Shown here one piece after another: positions 12,311 to 22,539 of a stretch of 64,000 bases of DNA. The DNA lies in NCBI RefSeq assembly GCF_025766255.1, contig NW_026516668.1:124001-188000 (forward strand). The letters are read 5' to 3'. Origin of the DNA: Zychaea mexicana. Taxonomy: Eukaryota; Mucoromycota; Mucoromycetes; Mucorales; Lichtheimiaceae. Below the pieces are notes generated by a model that saw only the letters and a list, made by a program, of their open reading frames with translations, was not told the DNA's origin and ran no database searches. Numbering within the stretch: the first letter of the stretch is position 1; every line of letters begins with the position of its first letter. Position numbers and translations under genes: made by a program.

Positions 12311-14027
12311 TTATAGGATTTGGATTCTGAAATACTTTTGTAATTTGTTCGATTGTATGCCAACCCGTGTCTGATACTCCTGATGTACCCGTACATCCTT
12401 GAATGCCTCCGTATGTCGTACATGTCTACTTTTTCCATCCGTGATCATCATACGACCACCAGTGCGGAATGAGGAAGAGCCAGCACGGGGTGTTTGGTAG
12501 CCTTGCATATCCGAGTATTGGCCAATAAGCTTGTTGATAAGCACTGAATCTCTCGACTACATATACACAATTACGAACCAGTAGTTTAGTATACCTTGTT
12601 TCTTTATGCCCGTTGTACCCCTTTGGCAATATTGAAACCGCACATATATGTCTCTTCCATATAGCCCGAGAAGAAGAAAAAAATTTAAAAACTCACGTCT
12701 TCTGGCTTGAACTTTTGATCGTAATAACGCTTAAGACTGCGGTGACCCACGACACTGCCGTTTGGTAGAACCAGTGACATATCATCGTCAGCTAAATGCA
12801 TGCCCTGGGCCAGGTTTGATAATTCAGTATCCGCATCAACATCTTCGCCACTGGCAAGTTCACCATAGGATGACGAGAAGTCGTAAAAGTCCACAAGTTC
12901 CATAGCATCTTCCTCCGCATCGTATGCAATCATGCAATGACCTTTGCTTATCTATAGGAAAAAAAATTCAAAGTTAATAATCATCCACACATCTTTAAGA
13001 TACAAAAATGACAGTAACGGATTGTTGCTGTTAAAAGCGAAGCATAAAAGGTCAAAAATAAAACTTTACCATGTGCGCTCGTACGGCTTCCAAAGATCGA
13101 TATTCACGACCCTTTCCATTGCAGTACAGACAAGTGTTACCAACACTGACCTTTTCACCGAGGTATTTGATGAGGCCTTTGATATCCTCCAAGTACTCGA
13201 TATCGGGGATGAAGAAACTGTGTATGAGGGTCATATGGGACATGTTATCCTCAAACGACTCAGATGTGTGGTTGCAGAAAAGACACTCGGTTTCTTCTAA
13301 TCGGCGCGACGCCTTGATCTTCTCATCAATCTTGGCAAGGATTTCTTCTTCTGTTGTTTCTTCGGTGAATGTCATTTCTATTTTGGATTGTTGCTGCTGT
13401 TCTTTTGGTTGTTGATCTTTTGGGGTAGCGCTTGTCGTCGTTTCGACTGCTGTTTTTGTTGCTGCGGTTTCGTCAATTTCGTTGTTATTAATAACTACTG
13501 GTGTCGTCCTTTCCTGTCGGGCAGCTTGCTTGGCTTCTGCTTCCTTGTGCTTTTTGGAACGAATGTGGCTGTCGTATGAATTCTTCGTGCCAAACGTTTT
13601 CCTATAATTCAAGTATGGAACAGTTAACATTTTGGTCGATCCGATAACAATGATTTCTCCTCGAAAGAAAGTAAAGGTTGAAACATACTTGCATGCTCCA
13701 CAGTGACCCTTGAATGGTTCTGTCTTGACTTCGACCTTTTCAGATTCCTTGACAACTTGATAATTTAAGGCAACGAGAAAAGTTAGTTCGAAGGCTCCTG
13801 AAACGTTTGCCATTCCAGCAATATAAAGTAAAACAGTTTAAAGGAGTACCTTCTGCTTTTCGCTCGAATTGATCTTTGCTTACAGGTGGCAGATCAGCCA
13901 CTTTACGTTTTAGGTTATAGCGGTGCCAGTCAGATCGATAGTGTGTTCGTTGTCCTTCAGCCGATTCGAATGCGACCTGACAAGCTAAACAGGTATACAG
14001 GCCAGAGCTAGGTTTTAAAGCCTCCAT
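12311..14027 (-). CDS. REI1: REI1-type C2H2 zinc-finger 60S ribosome maturation factor
   Basis: Cytoplasmic pre-60S factor (Rei1/ZNF622) needed for release and recycling of Arx1-type export factors. Exons 14027-13850, 13755-13689, 13601-13070, 12951-12697 and 12556-12311 give 425 residues. Four C2H2 units are visible: YTCLACQVAF with its long-spaced histidines at the N-terminus; HCGACKKTFGTKNSYDSH about residue 75; ECLFCNHTSESFEDNMSH; and CLYCNGKGREYRSLEAVRAH. The C-terminal block contains LPNGSVVGHRSLKRYYDQKF and RVGIQSNKLQKYFR, both conserved in the family. A charged Q/E-rich linker lies between the second and third fingers. The gene is divergent from NCE101 with about 195 bp between start codons. 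Confidence 0.95.
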
Positions 14028-14221
14028 TTTGTATGTTTGTGTGTGTGTTTTTGGCAGAAAAAAGAATTAGGCAGTTCCCGAAAAAAAAAAAAAAAATAGC
14101 TTTCTTATGCACAGCTGAGTTATTGCTTGTGCTCTGCGGTTATAACCGGTCACACCCACCACTCTTGATACTTTCGTTCTCTGTTCCAAGCCCAACCAGC
14201 TTTTGTTCCTGTTGCATAATA

Positions 14222-14530
14222 ATGACAGCACCAGTACGATACCAGTATCTTATCTCAAGGTAAAAAACAAAATGACAACGAGAATGTGTACGTCGACAAT
14301 GTCGAGGTCATTTATTGTTCTATATGTATCTAAACACACACACAATAACACCTCCCAGGTCGGGCGATATATTGTTTTCCTTCACGGTCGGAACCCTTGC
14401 TTACTTTACAAACGAACGCGATAATCCAAGAGCACAGAATGGCAAGACCTTGTTCGAATTAGTTAAACGACGAAACCAACGTATTGTTGAACGACGCGAT
14501 CACCAAAATGCTGATGTTGCTGAGAACTAG
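14222..14530 (+). CDS. NCE101: NCE101-like small membrane protein
   Basis: Small fungal protein of the NCE101 family, named for a proposed role in non-classical export; its biochemical function is unclear. Exon 1 is 14222-14259 and exon 2 is 14359-14530, giving 69 residues. The splice completes an arginine codon and yields SRSGDILFSFTVGTLAYFTN followed by ERDNPR and KTLFELVKRR. This is the conserved pattern: one transmembrane helix ending in a Tyr/Phe-rich stretch, the E-R-x-x-x-R motif, then a basic amphipathic tail. Yeast NCE101 is 53 residues, so this tail is slightly extended. It probably shares its promoter with REI1. Confidence 0.82.
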
Positions 14531-16132
14531 AAGAATAAAATCATGTACACTGTCACTTCTTGTCTATGTGTGGAACCTTAAAATGAAGAGGGAGTTATGC
14601 GATTACATGCGATTTAAAGTTATGGTGTTTGATATCCAGTGCTAAGACTTTATAAGTAGAGAAATAAGAAAGGCGGATGATCGTCTTTGTATAACTACAA
14701 TAGCAACATTTACTGTAATAACACTAAAAAAGCATACATGGCCACAAAATGTTGCTGCTGACCGCGAGGTGGATATATATCTATCAGAAGAGAGGAGAAT
14801 AGCTAACATTATGCCTTCTTAGTAATGCTGGTAAGGAACAAAGCATCACAGGTAGAAGACAGGGTTCCACTGATTTGATAATTAACTCGAAATTGTAGAG
14901 CCATGTCGCGAGTAGAAGAAAAAGTCTGACTTTTTGATCATGGCTGCGAACTTGATAAACTGCTGGTTCACTCGTTATGTTTTTCCGCTTGAGTAGTAGG
15001 CTACAGAAGAAAAGGATAAGTGGCGCGCACGTGAGTCTTGTAGTGACAGTATTACAGTGCAAGAATAAAGGTGAGAGAGAATAATGAGGACTGATAAAAA
15101 GCAACAAGGTGTGCAACATATTCCTTTATGCAAAACAAGAGGTGTACATAACGCCTGGTTCTTGTAATTACAATGCCAATCTGTCTGCAATGATTTGACC
15201 AACTGTCTTGGGACTTTGTATTATTCACGATATGAGCCTGTATATGTTTAATGACTCTAGAGAATTAAACGTTAACTATCTAGTCTAGTGTCATCTGCAG
15301 ATCAAATCAATTTGTAGAAGTATTGCAAAATAAGTAAGAGATTGATTAAAATACTTTCTTTATCTTCTGTTTGTTTCGTTTATTGAGCAGCTTAATGCTT
15401 GTAACGGAAACAAAAAGTAGACTGCGCAGTCAGCGGGAATGAATAAGCTTTGGTAAATGCTTATGACTCATTTATTTGCTGCTTATTGTCAGTGCTGTGG
15501 CTATATCGTTGAATGTGTGAAAGGGCTATGAATGGTTGATGCATTGCAAAATGATAAGAGTTGATGCGCAAAAGAAGCCTCCTTTTATTTATATCCTTAC
15601 AAAAACACCAAAGTTTTCGGTATTGATAACAGTTAGCATATAAACCACAGAGAGTTGTAACAAGAAGCTGTTTTCCCATGACCTTTTCCCCGTGTGAGTT
15701 TCCAACTCAATCTACTCTCACTATCTGCCGCGAGTAATAAGACCAACCGGACGCAGTGTCTAATAGAGAAATTGATTGAACACATATAAAATGCTAAGTC
15801 GTTTTATCCACGCAAATACTTAAGGCAGGGACCATCTTCGTTAAATGGTGTACAGTTGGTTCTATTATTACGGGTAATGCGTAAGCAATCATATTACACA
15901 TGTAGGGCAAACAAAGTTAAAATCTTGCTGCGCAAAGACGTTTGCTCAGATAATGTGCATTCGAACATACATAAAATACTGAGAAGAGCCAGAACTTTTT
16001 GAGGTAGAAACAATATTACGACATACACATAGCACAACAATAATCCATTATATTGACAAACAAATGCATAATTACAAAGTTGCTTAAGCTATAGGCTATA
16101 GACAATATGTCTAAATCAATAAGTACATTTTT
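14531..16132. other. Intergenic region, no gene seen
   Basis: About 1.6 kb of AT-rich sequence downstream of NCE101 and downstream of the first metallo-beta-lactamase-fold gene. Several 60-110-codon open frames exist on the minus strand but show no domain, no plausible splice partners and no conserved motif. Confidence 0.5.
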
Positions 16133-16933
16133 TTAGATAACCCGCTTTGGCTGACCGGGAGTGAGCCAGCAGACCTTGTCCATGATGCCTTCTTTCTCAA
16201 AGATCTTGTGCAGCTCGCCGCTGTGCTCTGTGAAATGCTTCCACGATTCGAAATGGATCGGCACTATGATATCCGCATCGAGTTCGCGTACAAGTTTGGC
16301 GGCATCTTTTCCACCCATCGTGATTTCAAGAGGTCCCTCGACGCCAGGGAAGTCGGGCACAGTTGCTAAACCAAGGTGAACGATAGCGACGGATACATGG
16401 TACTTGTCACGAATAGAAACCAGTTCATCCAAATAGACAGTATCACCAGAAATGTATATCACGTTCGGCTTTCCATCGGTAGTGCCAAAGTTGGGAGACT
16501 CCAGGATGAAACCTGTGCATTCGCCGCCAGGTAGATGCTGGCAGGGTGTACCGGTTACTGTGAACGACTTGCCACCAATGTTCAGCGACAACTGTTCCCA
16601 GGGTCGGATACCTTGGACACCGGGTCTGGGCTGCAGGTTTTTGGCGCCATCCATGGTAGTAATCACCTTACGACCGTCTAAAAGCTGGCGACCAGAATCG
16701 TCAAGGTTGTCCACATGGTCTTCATGGCTTAAAAGAACGGCATCGAAAGGCGGAAGCTCATTGAGCTTCAAGGCAGGTCCTTTTGTGTTCTTGAGGACAA
16801 TAATACCGAGGTCGTAGTCAGCAGGAGCGTCGTTAAAAGCCGGATCAGTCAGAAGAGTGACGCCGTCAATTTCAAGAAGGGTGGTGGCGGTCCCAATATG
16901 GGTCATGGTTAGTTGACTCTTGAAGCTGGGCAT
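16133..16933 (-). CDS. Metallo-beta-lactamase-fold hydrolase, copy A
   Basis: Intronless gene for a 266-residue MBL-fold metal-dependent hydrolase; substrate unknown. It resembles the UlaG/UPF0173-like branch common in bacteria. The metal-site loop is H70-E-D-H73-V-D75-N76, a variant in which Asn occupies the last position of the textbook HxHxDH motif. Further candidate ligands are H133 (PCQHLPG), D164 (ISGDTVY) and H227 (VPIHFES). No signal peptide or membrane segment is present, so it is probably cytosolic. It is almost identical to copy B at 21208-22008 in opposite orientation; the visible protein differences are T18A, K51E, F63I and I223M (A to B). Similarity stops at the start and stop codons. 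Lack of introns in an intron-rich region fits an origin by transfer from bacteria, but this is inference. Confidence 0.88.
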   Translation of the reverse strand: MPSFKSQLTMTHIGTATTLLEIDGVTLLTDPAFNDAPADYDLGIIVLKNTKGPALKLNELPPFDAVLLSHEDHVDNLDDSGRQLLDGRKVITTMDGAKNLQPRPGVQGIRPWEQLSLNIGGKSFTVTGTPCQHLPGGECTGFILESPNFGTTDGKPNVIYISGDTVYLDELVSIRDKYHVSVAIVHLGLATVPDFPGVEGPLEITMGGKDAAKLVRELDADIIVPIHFESWKHFTEHSGELHKIFEKEGIMDKVCWLTPGQPKRVI

Positions 16934-17858
16934 GGTTGTCAGTTGCGTATAGCTGATGAATAGAAGCAGAGAAGAGATGCAGTTGTTTTCTAGTGATCAG
17001 TTAATCAAATGATGTTTATTAGCATTAATCCGAACGAAAAAAAGGTAAAAGACACTTACAAAAGGATTTTCCCGCTTTTTGTTTGTTGCTTTTTTTCTTT
17101 GTTAGGAACAAACATTCTTTTATAGAGTTTGTTCAAAACAACAGCACATTAAATTAGTAAGCGCTCTGGCTTTGATTTATTTTGTCCTCCCGCGTTTCCA
17201 TCAACAATTTCCATAAGCCAAGGTCACCGATCAGTTCAAGTGTGAATTTGGTAATAGTTTTAAATGCTACATTTTCTACATAGAGCTAAAGATTCGTGAT
17301 CCGTTAGCAGCCCGTATGTAGGTCAGTTGGATTAAGCGCACCTGCAATGATATGGCATGGAAACTACTTCTAAGTACACCGCGCTCGATGCGCGACTCCG
17401 AGCTACCGGCTTCAAACAGGATTCACAGTTACTAAATGTGTTAAGCATTGTCTAAACTTTATCTTATATTGTATCGTGAGAAACAAATCGCTGCTTACAA
17501 TTTTAAATTTTCTAATATCATCCATGCGGTTGCTTTCAATACCGGTTTATATGCTATGTTTAATACCTTATCAAAAATATGGCGTGAAATCATAAAAGTG
17601 ACAATCAATCATGATATTGTACATGTCAAAACTGTAGCAATTGCATAACTTTTACGCTTCTCCTATAACAAGCTATATGTTGCCGAGCCTCTTACAAAAT
17701 TTAAAACGAAGACTGTTGCATACTAAACTTTTAGCATGATAAAAATGGCTCTTTAAATCCAGTACATTATGAAAAAGAAGTGAATACTTCTTGAACTGTC
17801 TAATAATTATTCAGTTGTAATGTATACGGTACTAGCTAGCTTCCTTTATGTAACTCGC
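16934..17858. other. Spacer between copy A and the paralogue remnant, no gene seen
   Basis: AT-rich sequence upstream of MBL-fold copy A, presumably including its promoter. No coding feature is supported. A short stretch near 17315-17345 looks superficially like a tRNA D-arm but lacks the rest of a tRNA. Confidence 0.45.
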
Positions 17859-17940
17859 TTAAACTCGCTTAAGCTGACCAGGATTGAGCCAGCAGACTTT
17901 GTCCAGGTCATCGTCAGTTAACTCTCGAAGCTTGAGATGA
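17859..17940 (-). pseudogene. Remnant 3' end of a third MBL-fold paralogue
   Basis: Read on the minus strand, this short segment encodes DKVCWLNPGQLKRV followed by a stop, against DKVCWLTPGQPKRVI at the C-terminus of copies A and B. At the nucleotide level about 45 bp align well with the last coding bases of copy A, in the same orientation, and similarity fades upstream. No body of the gene is found next to it, so it looks like the tail of a deleted or decayed older copy. Confidence 0.65.
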
Positions 17941-18228
17941 TTCTCTTAGTAGTACGAGTGTGAATGCACGAGTAATGGCGCTATTAAACGAGCTATTACA
18001 TCAATGCAATTTGAAACGTAGCAATAATATTGATCCGTTATCCACAAAAAAAATCCGGAAAAAATAAGAGATCTACAATAATAGATTAGTAATAAACACT
18101 TAGAAGACATTGTTTTCTTTGTTTTCGCTGGTTCTATGTTTGTTAGGAACATATATTCCATTTTTCTTCCATGTTTTTTTGGATCCCCTCAGCAACTACA
18201 TGCTCAGCTTGGTAGTTTACGAGATTAC

Positions 18229-18294
18229 TAAGCAATTGGTAAGCATTGGGTAAGCACTGAGTAAGCACTGAGTAAGCACTGAGTAAGCATTTCG
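18229..18294. repeat. 11-bp tandem repeat, about six units
   Basis: Six head-to-tail units of TAAGCACTGAG or close variants. The three central units (18251-18283) are identical, and the flanking ones (TAAGCAATTGG, TAAGCATTGGG, TAAGCATTTCG) have diverged at their ends. It lies in non-coding DNA about 280 bp from the pogo-like element. Confidence 0.85.
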
Positions 18295-18577
18295 GGGATT
18301 TCAGCTGCATTTCTATCCTCGTGTATTTCCACATCTACTAGCATGGTCTTATTAACCCGAGCTTTTTTTACAGCGCAATGTCGCGATGCATAGGATATTA
18401 CATGCTTATAAATGAAGCTAATAAAGCATATGATGAGTTCTTACAACTCGGGGTAATAGAAAGAAAAAGGTAGAGGAGGATACTCATGAGATAATTATGC
18501 GAATCTAAAAAAGTAATAACTACCCATACAATAATCTGTAGGAGAGCATGAAAAAAGGTTCACTTTAACATTGTATA

Positions 18578-19537
18578 CAGTTGTACCCCGGTTTTTGCAA
18601 CCCCCGGGTTTGCAATTCCTCGTATATCTGCAACTTTTTTTGAAAAATCCAAAAAAAACTTAGTAGTTTCGCAAATTTGCAACTTGCAAATGAGTTTATA
18701 CGATTTGCACGTTATCGGGGTAAAAACAGCTTCAATTTTTGCAATATCAACTGAAAGAAGCATCTGTTGCGGATTATGAGGAATAAAATGATACGGTTAC
18801 TGCAAGATAAATATGTAAATATGAAGATGTATTTATTGTCGAATATAAATTATTACTTGGTAGTTGAGCCAGTAGAATCGGGACACATATATAGCACTGA
18901 TTGGGTTGAATCAACAAAAGAAATGAAGAAGATATAAGAAAAAGTGAACACACTACATATAGATATAGAAATAAAATGTTTGCTCAAATGAGCTTTCAAC
19001 TACATACATCGAAGAAGTCATCAAGGGATGATTGTCGGGAGAATGATTGCTGCCTGAGACTCTCTTGAATCCTACGCAAAGACTTCTTTAAGTCGCAGTC
19101 ATCGATATTATCCAAAAAGCTCAAAACTCCTGCAATTGCAACCTGTTTTTCCTTCGACGTTGGCCCTGGAAGAGGCGAATCAGCGCTTTCGTCCACCGCC
19201 CGCTCAAGTGCTCGTCGTAGGTTCGATCCTCTTGCTTAGAGGTGAACTTGTGGAACGATTTTGTCATGCTTAAAAGAGCTAATAATTATCAAACCACTAG
19301 ACAGCTTAATAAAAGAACGGTCTTATATATGCAAGTAGTAACATTTAGAGCTGTATGAATGTTTCCACAGAACGTATCGTACATAATCTCTGACAGATAA
19401 ACAATGGGCTAGTGTTAATAGGATGACTTATCCAGTGTCTATTTGAAGCAGAATTGTTTACCCCGTCACTTGCAAATCCTCACTTTTTGCAAAAAAAAAT
19501 CGGAAAACCCTCGGTTGCAAAAACCGGGGTACAACTG
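18578..19537 (-). mobile_element. Deleted pogo/Tigger-like (Tc1-mariner) transposon
   Basis: A 960-bp element has terminal inverted repeats starting CAGTTGTACCCCGGTTTTTG on the left and, as its reverse complement, on the right, flanked by TA on both sides (18576-18577 and 19538-19539). TA duplication and a CAG terminus are the hallmarks of pogo/Fot1/Tigger elements. The repeats continue imperfectly for about 60 bp. The interior keeps only the C-terminal end of a minus-strand transposase; the DNA-binding and DDE catalytic regions are absent. It is therefore a non-autonomous deletion derivative that would need a full copy elsewhere to move. Confidence 0.8.
18996..19224 (-). pseudogene. C-terminal fragment of pogo-like transposase with PCNA-binding motif
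   Basis: About 75 in-frame codons inside the transposon. The frame reads LRRALERAVDESAD, then an acidic/polar stretch (FLDNIDDCDLKKSL), and ends RQSSLDDFFDVCS before the stop. The sequence QSSLDDFF fits the PCNA-interacting PIP-box pattern (Q-x-x-hydrophobic-x-x-aromatic-aromatic). Drosophila Pogo transposase is known to carry such a motif at its C-terminus. No start codon or catalytic triad remains. Confidence 0.65.
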
Positions 19538-21207
19538 TAGATGCGCAAGAATATACGAATGATTAATTTTACAGCTTCTATCAGAAAGCTGATCTGTACT
19601 AGTAGAGATCCTGTCAAACCAGGACAGAAGTGGACCTCCAGATTTTCCAGTTGACAAATAGCAGAGGTAGTAGGATGATACAATTCCTGTTGCTTCGCCG
19701 TAATCTTGAAATATTCCTTCGATCGCCCAAATTCTTGACCTTGAGGTGAACCAAATCGATTTTAGCGCCGCGAGTTTGGACGACTCATCACAATAGAGAT
19801 CTGCAGCATCTTGACAGGTCGTAATAGATCACCCTTTTTCTTTGGTCATGAGCCACAGTGTCGTCATCGACAATCAGTGTCCTTCTTCATACATCAATAT
19901 ATTCACAAGTGTGTTTCGCCAATATGACAAATGTCCAAGTATCGTGTCGCTATTTATTTTTGATGAGGCTCACCATGTATCAAGCAATGAAATTGATAGT
20001 GATAGTTGTGCTGTTAGCAAATCGCGCCTTTTTTCTATACTTTTTACTGCGTTAGAATGGTTGTCTTATAGTTAATGAATTCCATACGATGGTTTATAAT
20101 GCGGCCGCTCGCTTATCTTTGCTTTTGTGATTACCTGGCAGGAGACCTGTTCAAATTTTAGATTGACCTAATTTTTTTTTCTCAAAACTAACAAACAACC
20201 ATATCGTCGGTGCACAACAAATGGATTGCAAAACACGGATGATGTTCCATCAAAAGACGAGGGACTTAAAAGGAAAGGATTTCTAGATTGAAAAACTGTG
20301 GTGGTCAAGTAAACCACCAAATGGTTTTTATTGTTACTGTCATTATGGAGTGCACACGTTAGATGCGTAAGTAGTAGTGAGCGGCCATCCTTTCTTTATT
20401 GCAATTTCCGGTAGCATACACCTTGATCCAATACTATTTTCGTTGACACTAGCTAGCAAAGTTATATACTAGATGTGCAGCAATCCTGTCTGGTTCGTGC
20501 TTTCCTCGTAGTACCTCTCCTATCCTATGTGTACATGACTGTCCGTTAACGATACTAGTAGGAGGACAGCAAATACAACGTAAGTTTAGTATGCTATATG
20601 AGCTCCTGACTTCAAGTCCTCTTTACTTACACTTCATTACTGTGTCAATCCAGTAATGGTATCTAATTTTACAATGTTCATGATTGGTAAATCTTTGGGT
20701 AGCAAGAAACTGAGCTAAATTCGATAGGGCCCTGAATTGTTGAGCATCATCCTAATGACTCCGTGCTTTTCATACGATCTTCCAGCTTACTCAATAGTCG
20801 ATTCCGTCTTTTCCATCTTGAGAAACTTAGCATCAACTTACAGAAAGAAAGAGAGTAAAACATATCAATGCAAAACGGCGCTTTGAAATCCCGAAATGCT
20901 TAAAGATACTTACCAATCGCTTAGTAATCTTTAGTAATCTACCCTTGCGGCATGTTGATAAGTATAAGTCAGAAACACATAAAAAGGGTCGAGTATTTGT
21001 TCTTGATATCGCAAACAAGCAAAAAACAAACAAACGAAAACTAAAGCAAATATTGTTTTTGTAAGTATCTATTATCGAGACCTTGGTGGAAGCTGCCTAT
21101 ATTCTCAAAATTCTTTTTCTAACGATTATTGTTTTGCTTCAATTTGCATAATTGTATCAACACCAGCGCGTCTGCTCCCATACTTGTACTACCTATCAAA
21201 AAACAAT
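19538..21207. other. Spacer between transposon and MBL-fold copy B, no gene seen
   Basis: About 1.7 kb of AT-rich sequence. An open frame at 19842-20075 contains the string FDEAHH, reminiscent of a helicase motif II, but no other helicase motif accompanies it. The last few hundred bases must include the promoter of copy B and do not resemble the corresponding region of copy A. Confidence 0.45.
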
Positions 21208-22008
21208 ATGCCCAGTTTCAAGAGTCAACTAACCATGACCCATATCGGGACCGCCACCGCCCTTCTTGAAATTGATGGCGTCACTCTTCTGACTGATCCG
21301 GCTTTTAACGACGCTCCTGCTGACTACGACCTCGGTATTATTGTCCTCAAGAACACAGAAGGACCTGCCTTGAAGCTCAATGAGCTTCCGCCTATCGATG
21401 CCGTTCTTTTAAGCCATGAAGACCATGTGGACAACCTTGACGATTCTGGTCGCCAGCTTTTGGACGGTCGTAAGGTGATTACTACCATGGATGGCGCCAA
21501 AAACCTGCAGCCCAGACCCGGTGTCCAAGGTATCCGACCCTGGGAACAGTTGTCGCTGAACATTGGTGGCAAGTCGTTCACAGTAACCGGTACACCCTGC
21601 CAGCATCTACCTGGCGGCGAATGCACAGGTTTCATCCTGGAGTCTCCCAACTTTGGCACTACCGATGGCAAGCCGAACGTGATATACATTTCTGGTGATA
21701 CTGTCTATTTGGATGAACTGGTTTCTATTCGTGACAAGTACCATGTATCCGTCGCTATCGTTCACCTTGGTTTAGCAACTGTGCCCGACTTCCCTGGCGT
21801 CGAGGGACCTCTTGAAATCACGATGGGTGGAAAAGATGCCGCCAAACTTGTACGCGAACTCGATGCTGATATCATGGTGCCGATCCATTTCGAATCGTGG
21901 AAGCATTTCACAGAACACAGCGGCGAGCTGCACAAGATCTTTGAGAAAGAAGGCATCATGGACAAGGTCTGCTGGCTCACTCCCGGTCAGCCAAAGCGGG
22001 TTATTTAA
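21208..22008 (+). CDS. Metallo-beta-lactamase-fold hydrolase, copy B
   Basis: Second intronless copy of the 266-residue MBL-fold hydrolase, inverted relative to copy A with about 4.3 kb between them. I place the start at 21208 because the two copies are alike from exactly this ATG; an in-frame upstream codon at 21184 would add eight residues not shared with copy A. By eye the two genes differ at about 12 of 801 positions, four of them changing the protein. All putative metal ligands (H70, H73, D75, H133, D164, H227) are the same. The 5' and 3' flanks share no obvious similarity with those of copy A, so both genes have independent regulatory sequence. Function and substrate unknown. Confidence 0.88.
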   Translation: MPSFKSQLTMTHIGTATALLEIDGVTLLTDPAFNDAPADYDLGIIVLKNTEGPALKLNELPPIDAVLLSHEDHVDNLDDSGRQLLDGRKVITTMDGAKNLQPRPGVQGIRPWEQLSLNIGGKSFTVTGTPCQHLPGGECTGFILESPNFGTTDGKPNVIYISGDTVYLDELVSIRDKYHVSVAIVHLGLATVPDFPGVEGPLEITMGGKDAAKLVRELDADIMVPIHFESWKHFTEHSGELHKIFEKEGIMDKVCWLTPGQPKRVI

Positions 22009-22275
22009 AAAAAATTAGATATTGACATTGACGCCTTATATATAGACCTGTTGTATGACTTAGATCTCCTTTTCTTCCTTAATATAATGAAAACTTTATA
22101 TGGCACTACTATCAGCCCCAAGCAGTAAGCCTTAGCGCAGCTGTAATATTAGTCGAATGTTGCCTCCACAAGCTAAAAAAAAGGTTAGAGCAACGATTGT
22201 ATCAAGTTGGTCATTTCTAAGTGAGGCATGAAAATGGTATGATCAAATATAGAGACAATTTTTTGGTCCCAGCCG

Positions 22276-22539
22276 GTGCTTGACAATTACACCGGCGTAA
22301 ACATGTACTTGCTTGAAAGAGCACGCATCGGCGGGAGTGGATCGTTGACAAGATTTTACCTTCCTGGAAAGGCACCGAAACCGCGAACAGCTCAGGAGGA
22401 AAAAGCAAGGCTCGAAAGTCAAAGACAAGTCACTGAGAAAATGATTGACAAAAACGTTTCGACAGGTACAACGATCTCCTTGCAACATGTCAACTACTCG
22501 GTATCGACCTTGCTGTTGCACAATCACTTATTTCATTGA
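22276..22539 (+). pseudogene. Possible fragment of a PDR-type ABC transporter
   Basis: An 87-codon open frame contains LTRFYLPGKAPKPRTAQEEK, a charged helix and then TTISLQHVNYSV. The pattern of a charged linker followed by a T-h-S-x-x-x-h-x-Y-x-V block resembles the segment just before the second nucleotide-binding domain of fungal PDR (ABCG) transporters. No Walker A, signature or membrane segments follow in any frame. I call it only a weakly supported relic. Confidence 0.25.

Noticed and set aside
17310..17420. tRNA-like stretch (GTAGGTCAGTTGGATTAAGC followed later by CTTCAAAC)
   Set aside because: Resembles a D-arm, but no acceptor stem, anticodon stem or pairing T-stem can be formed at the right spacing.
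18229..18294. Short regular repeats reminiscent of a CRISPR array
   Set aside because: Units are directly adjacent without spacers, and the window is eukaryotic; it is a simple tandem repeat.
19842..20075. Open frame with FDEAHH, like helicase motif II
   Set aside because: No Walker A, motif III or motif VI in the neighbourhood in any frame; likely chance.
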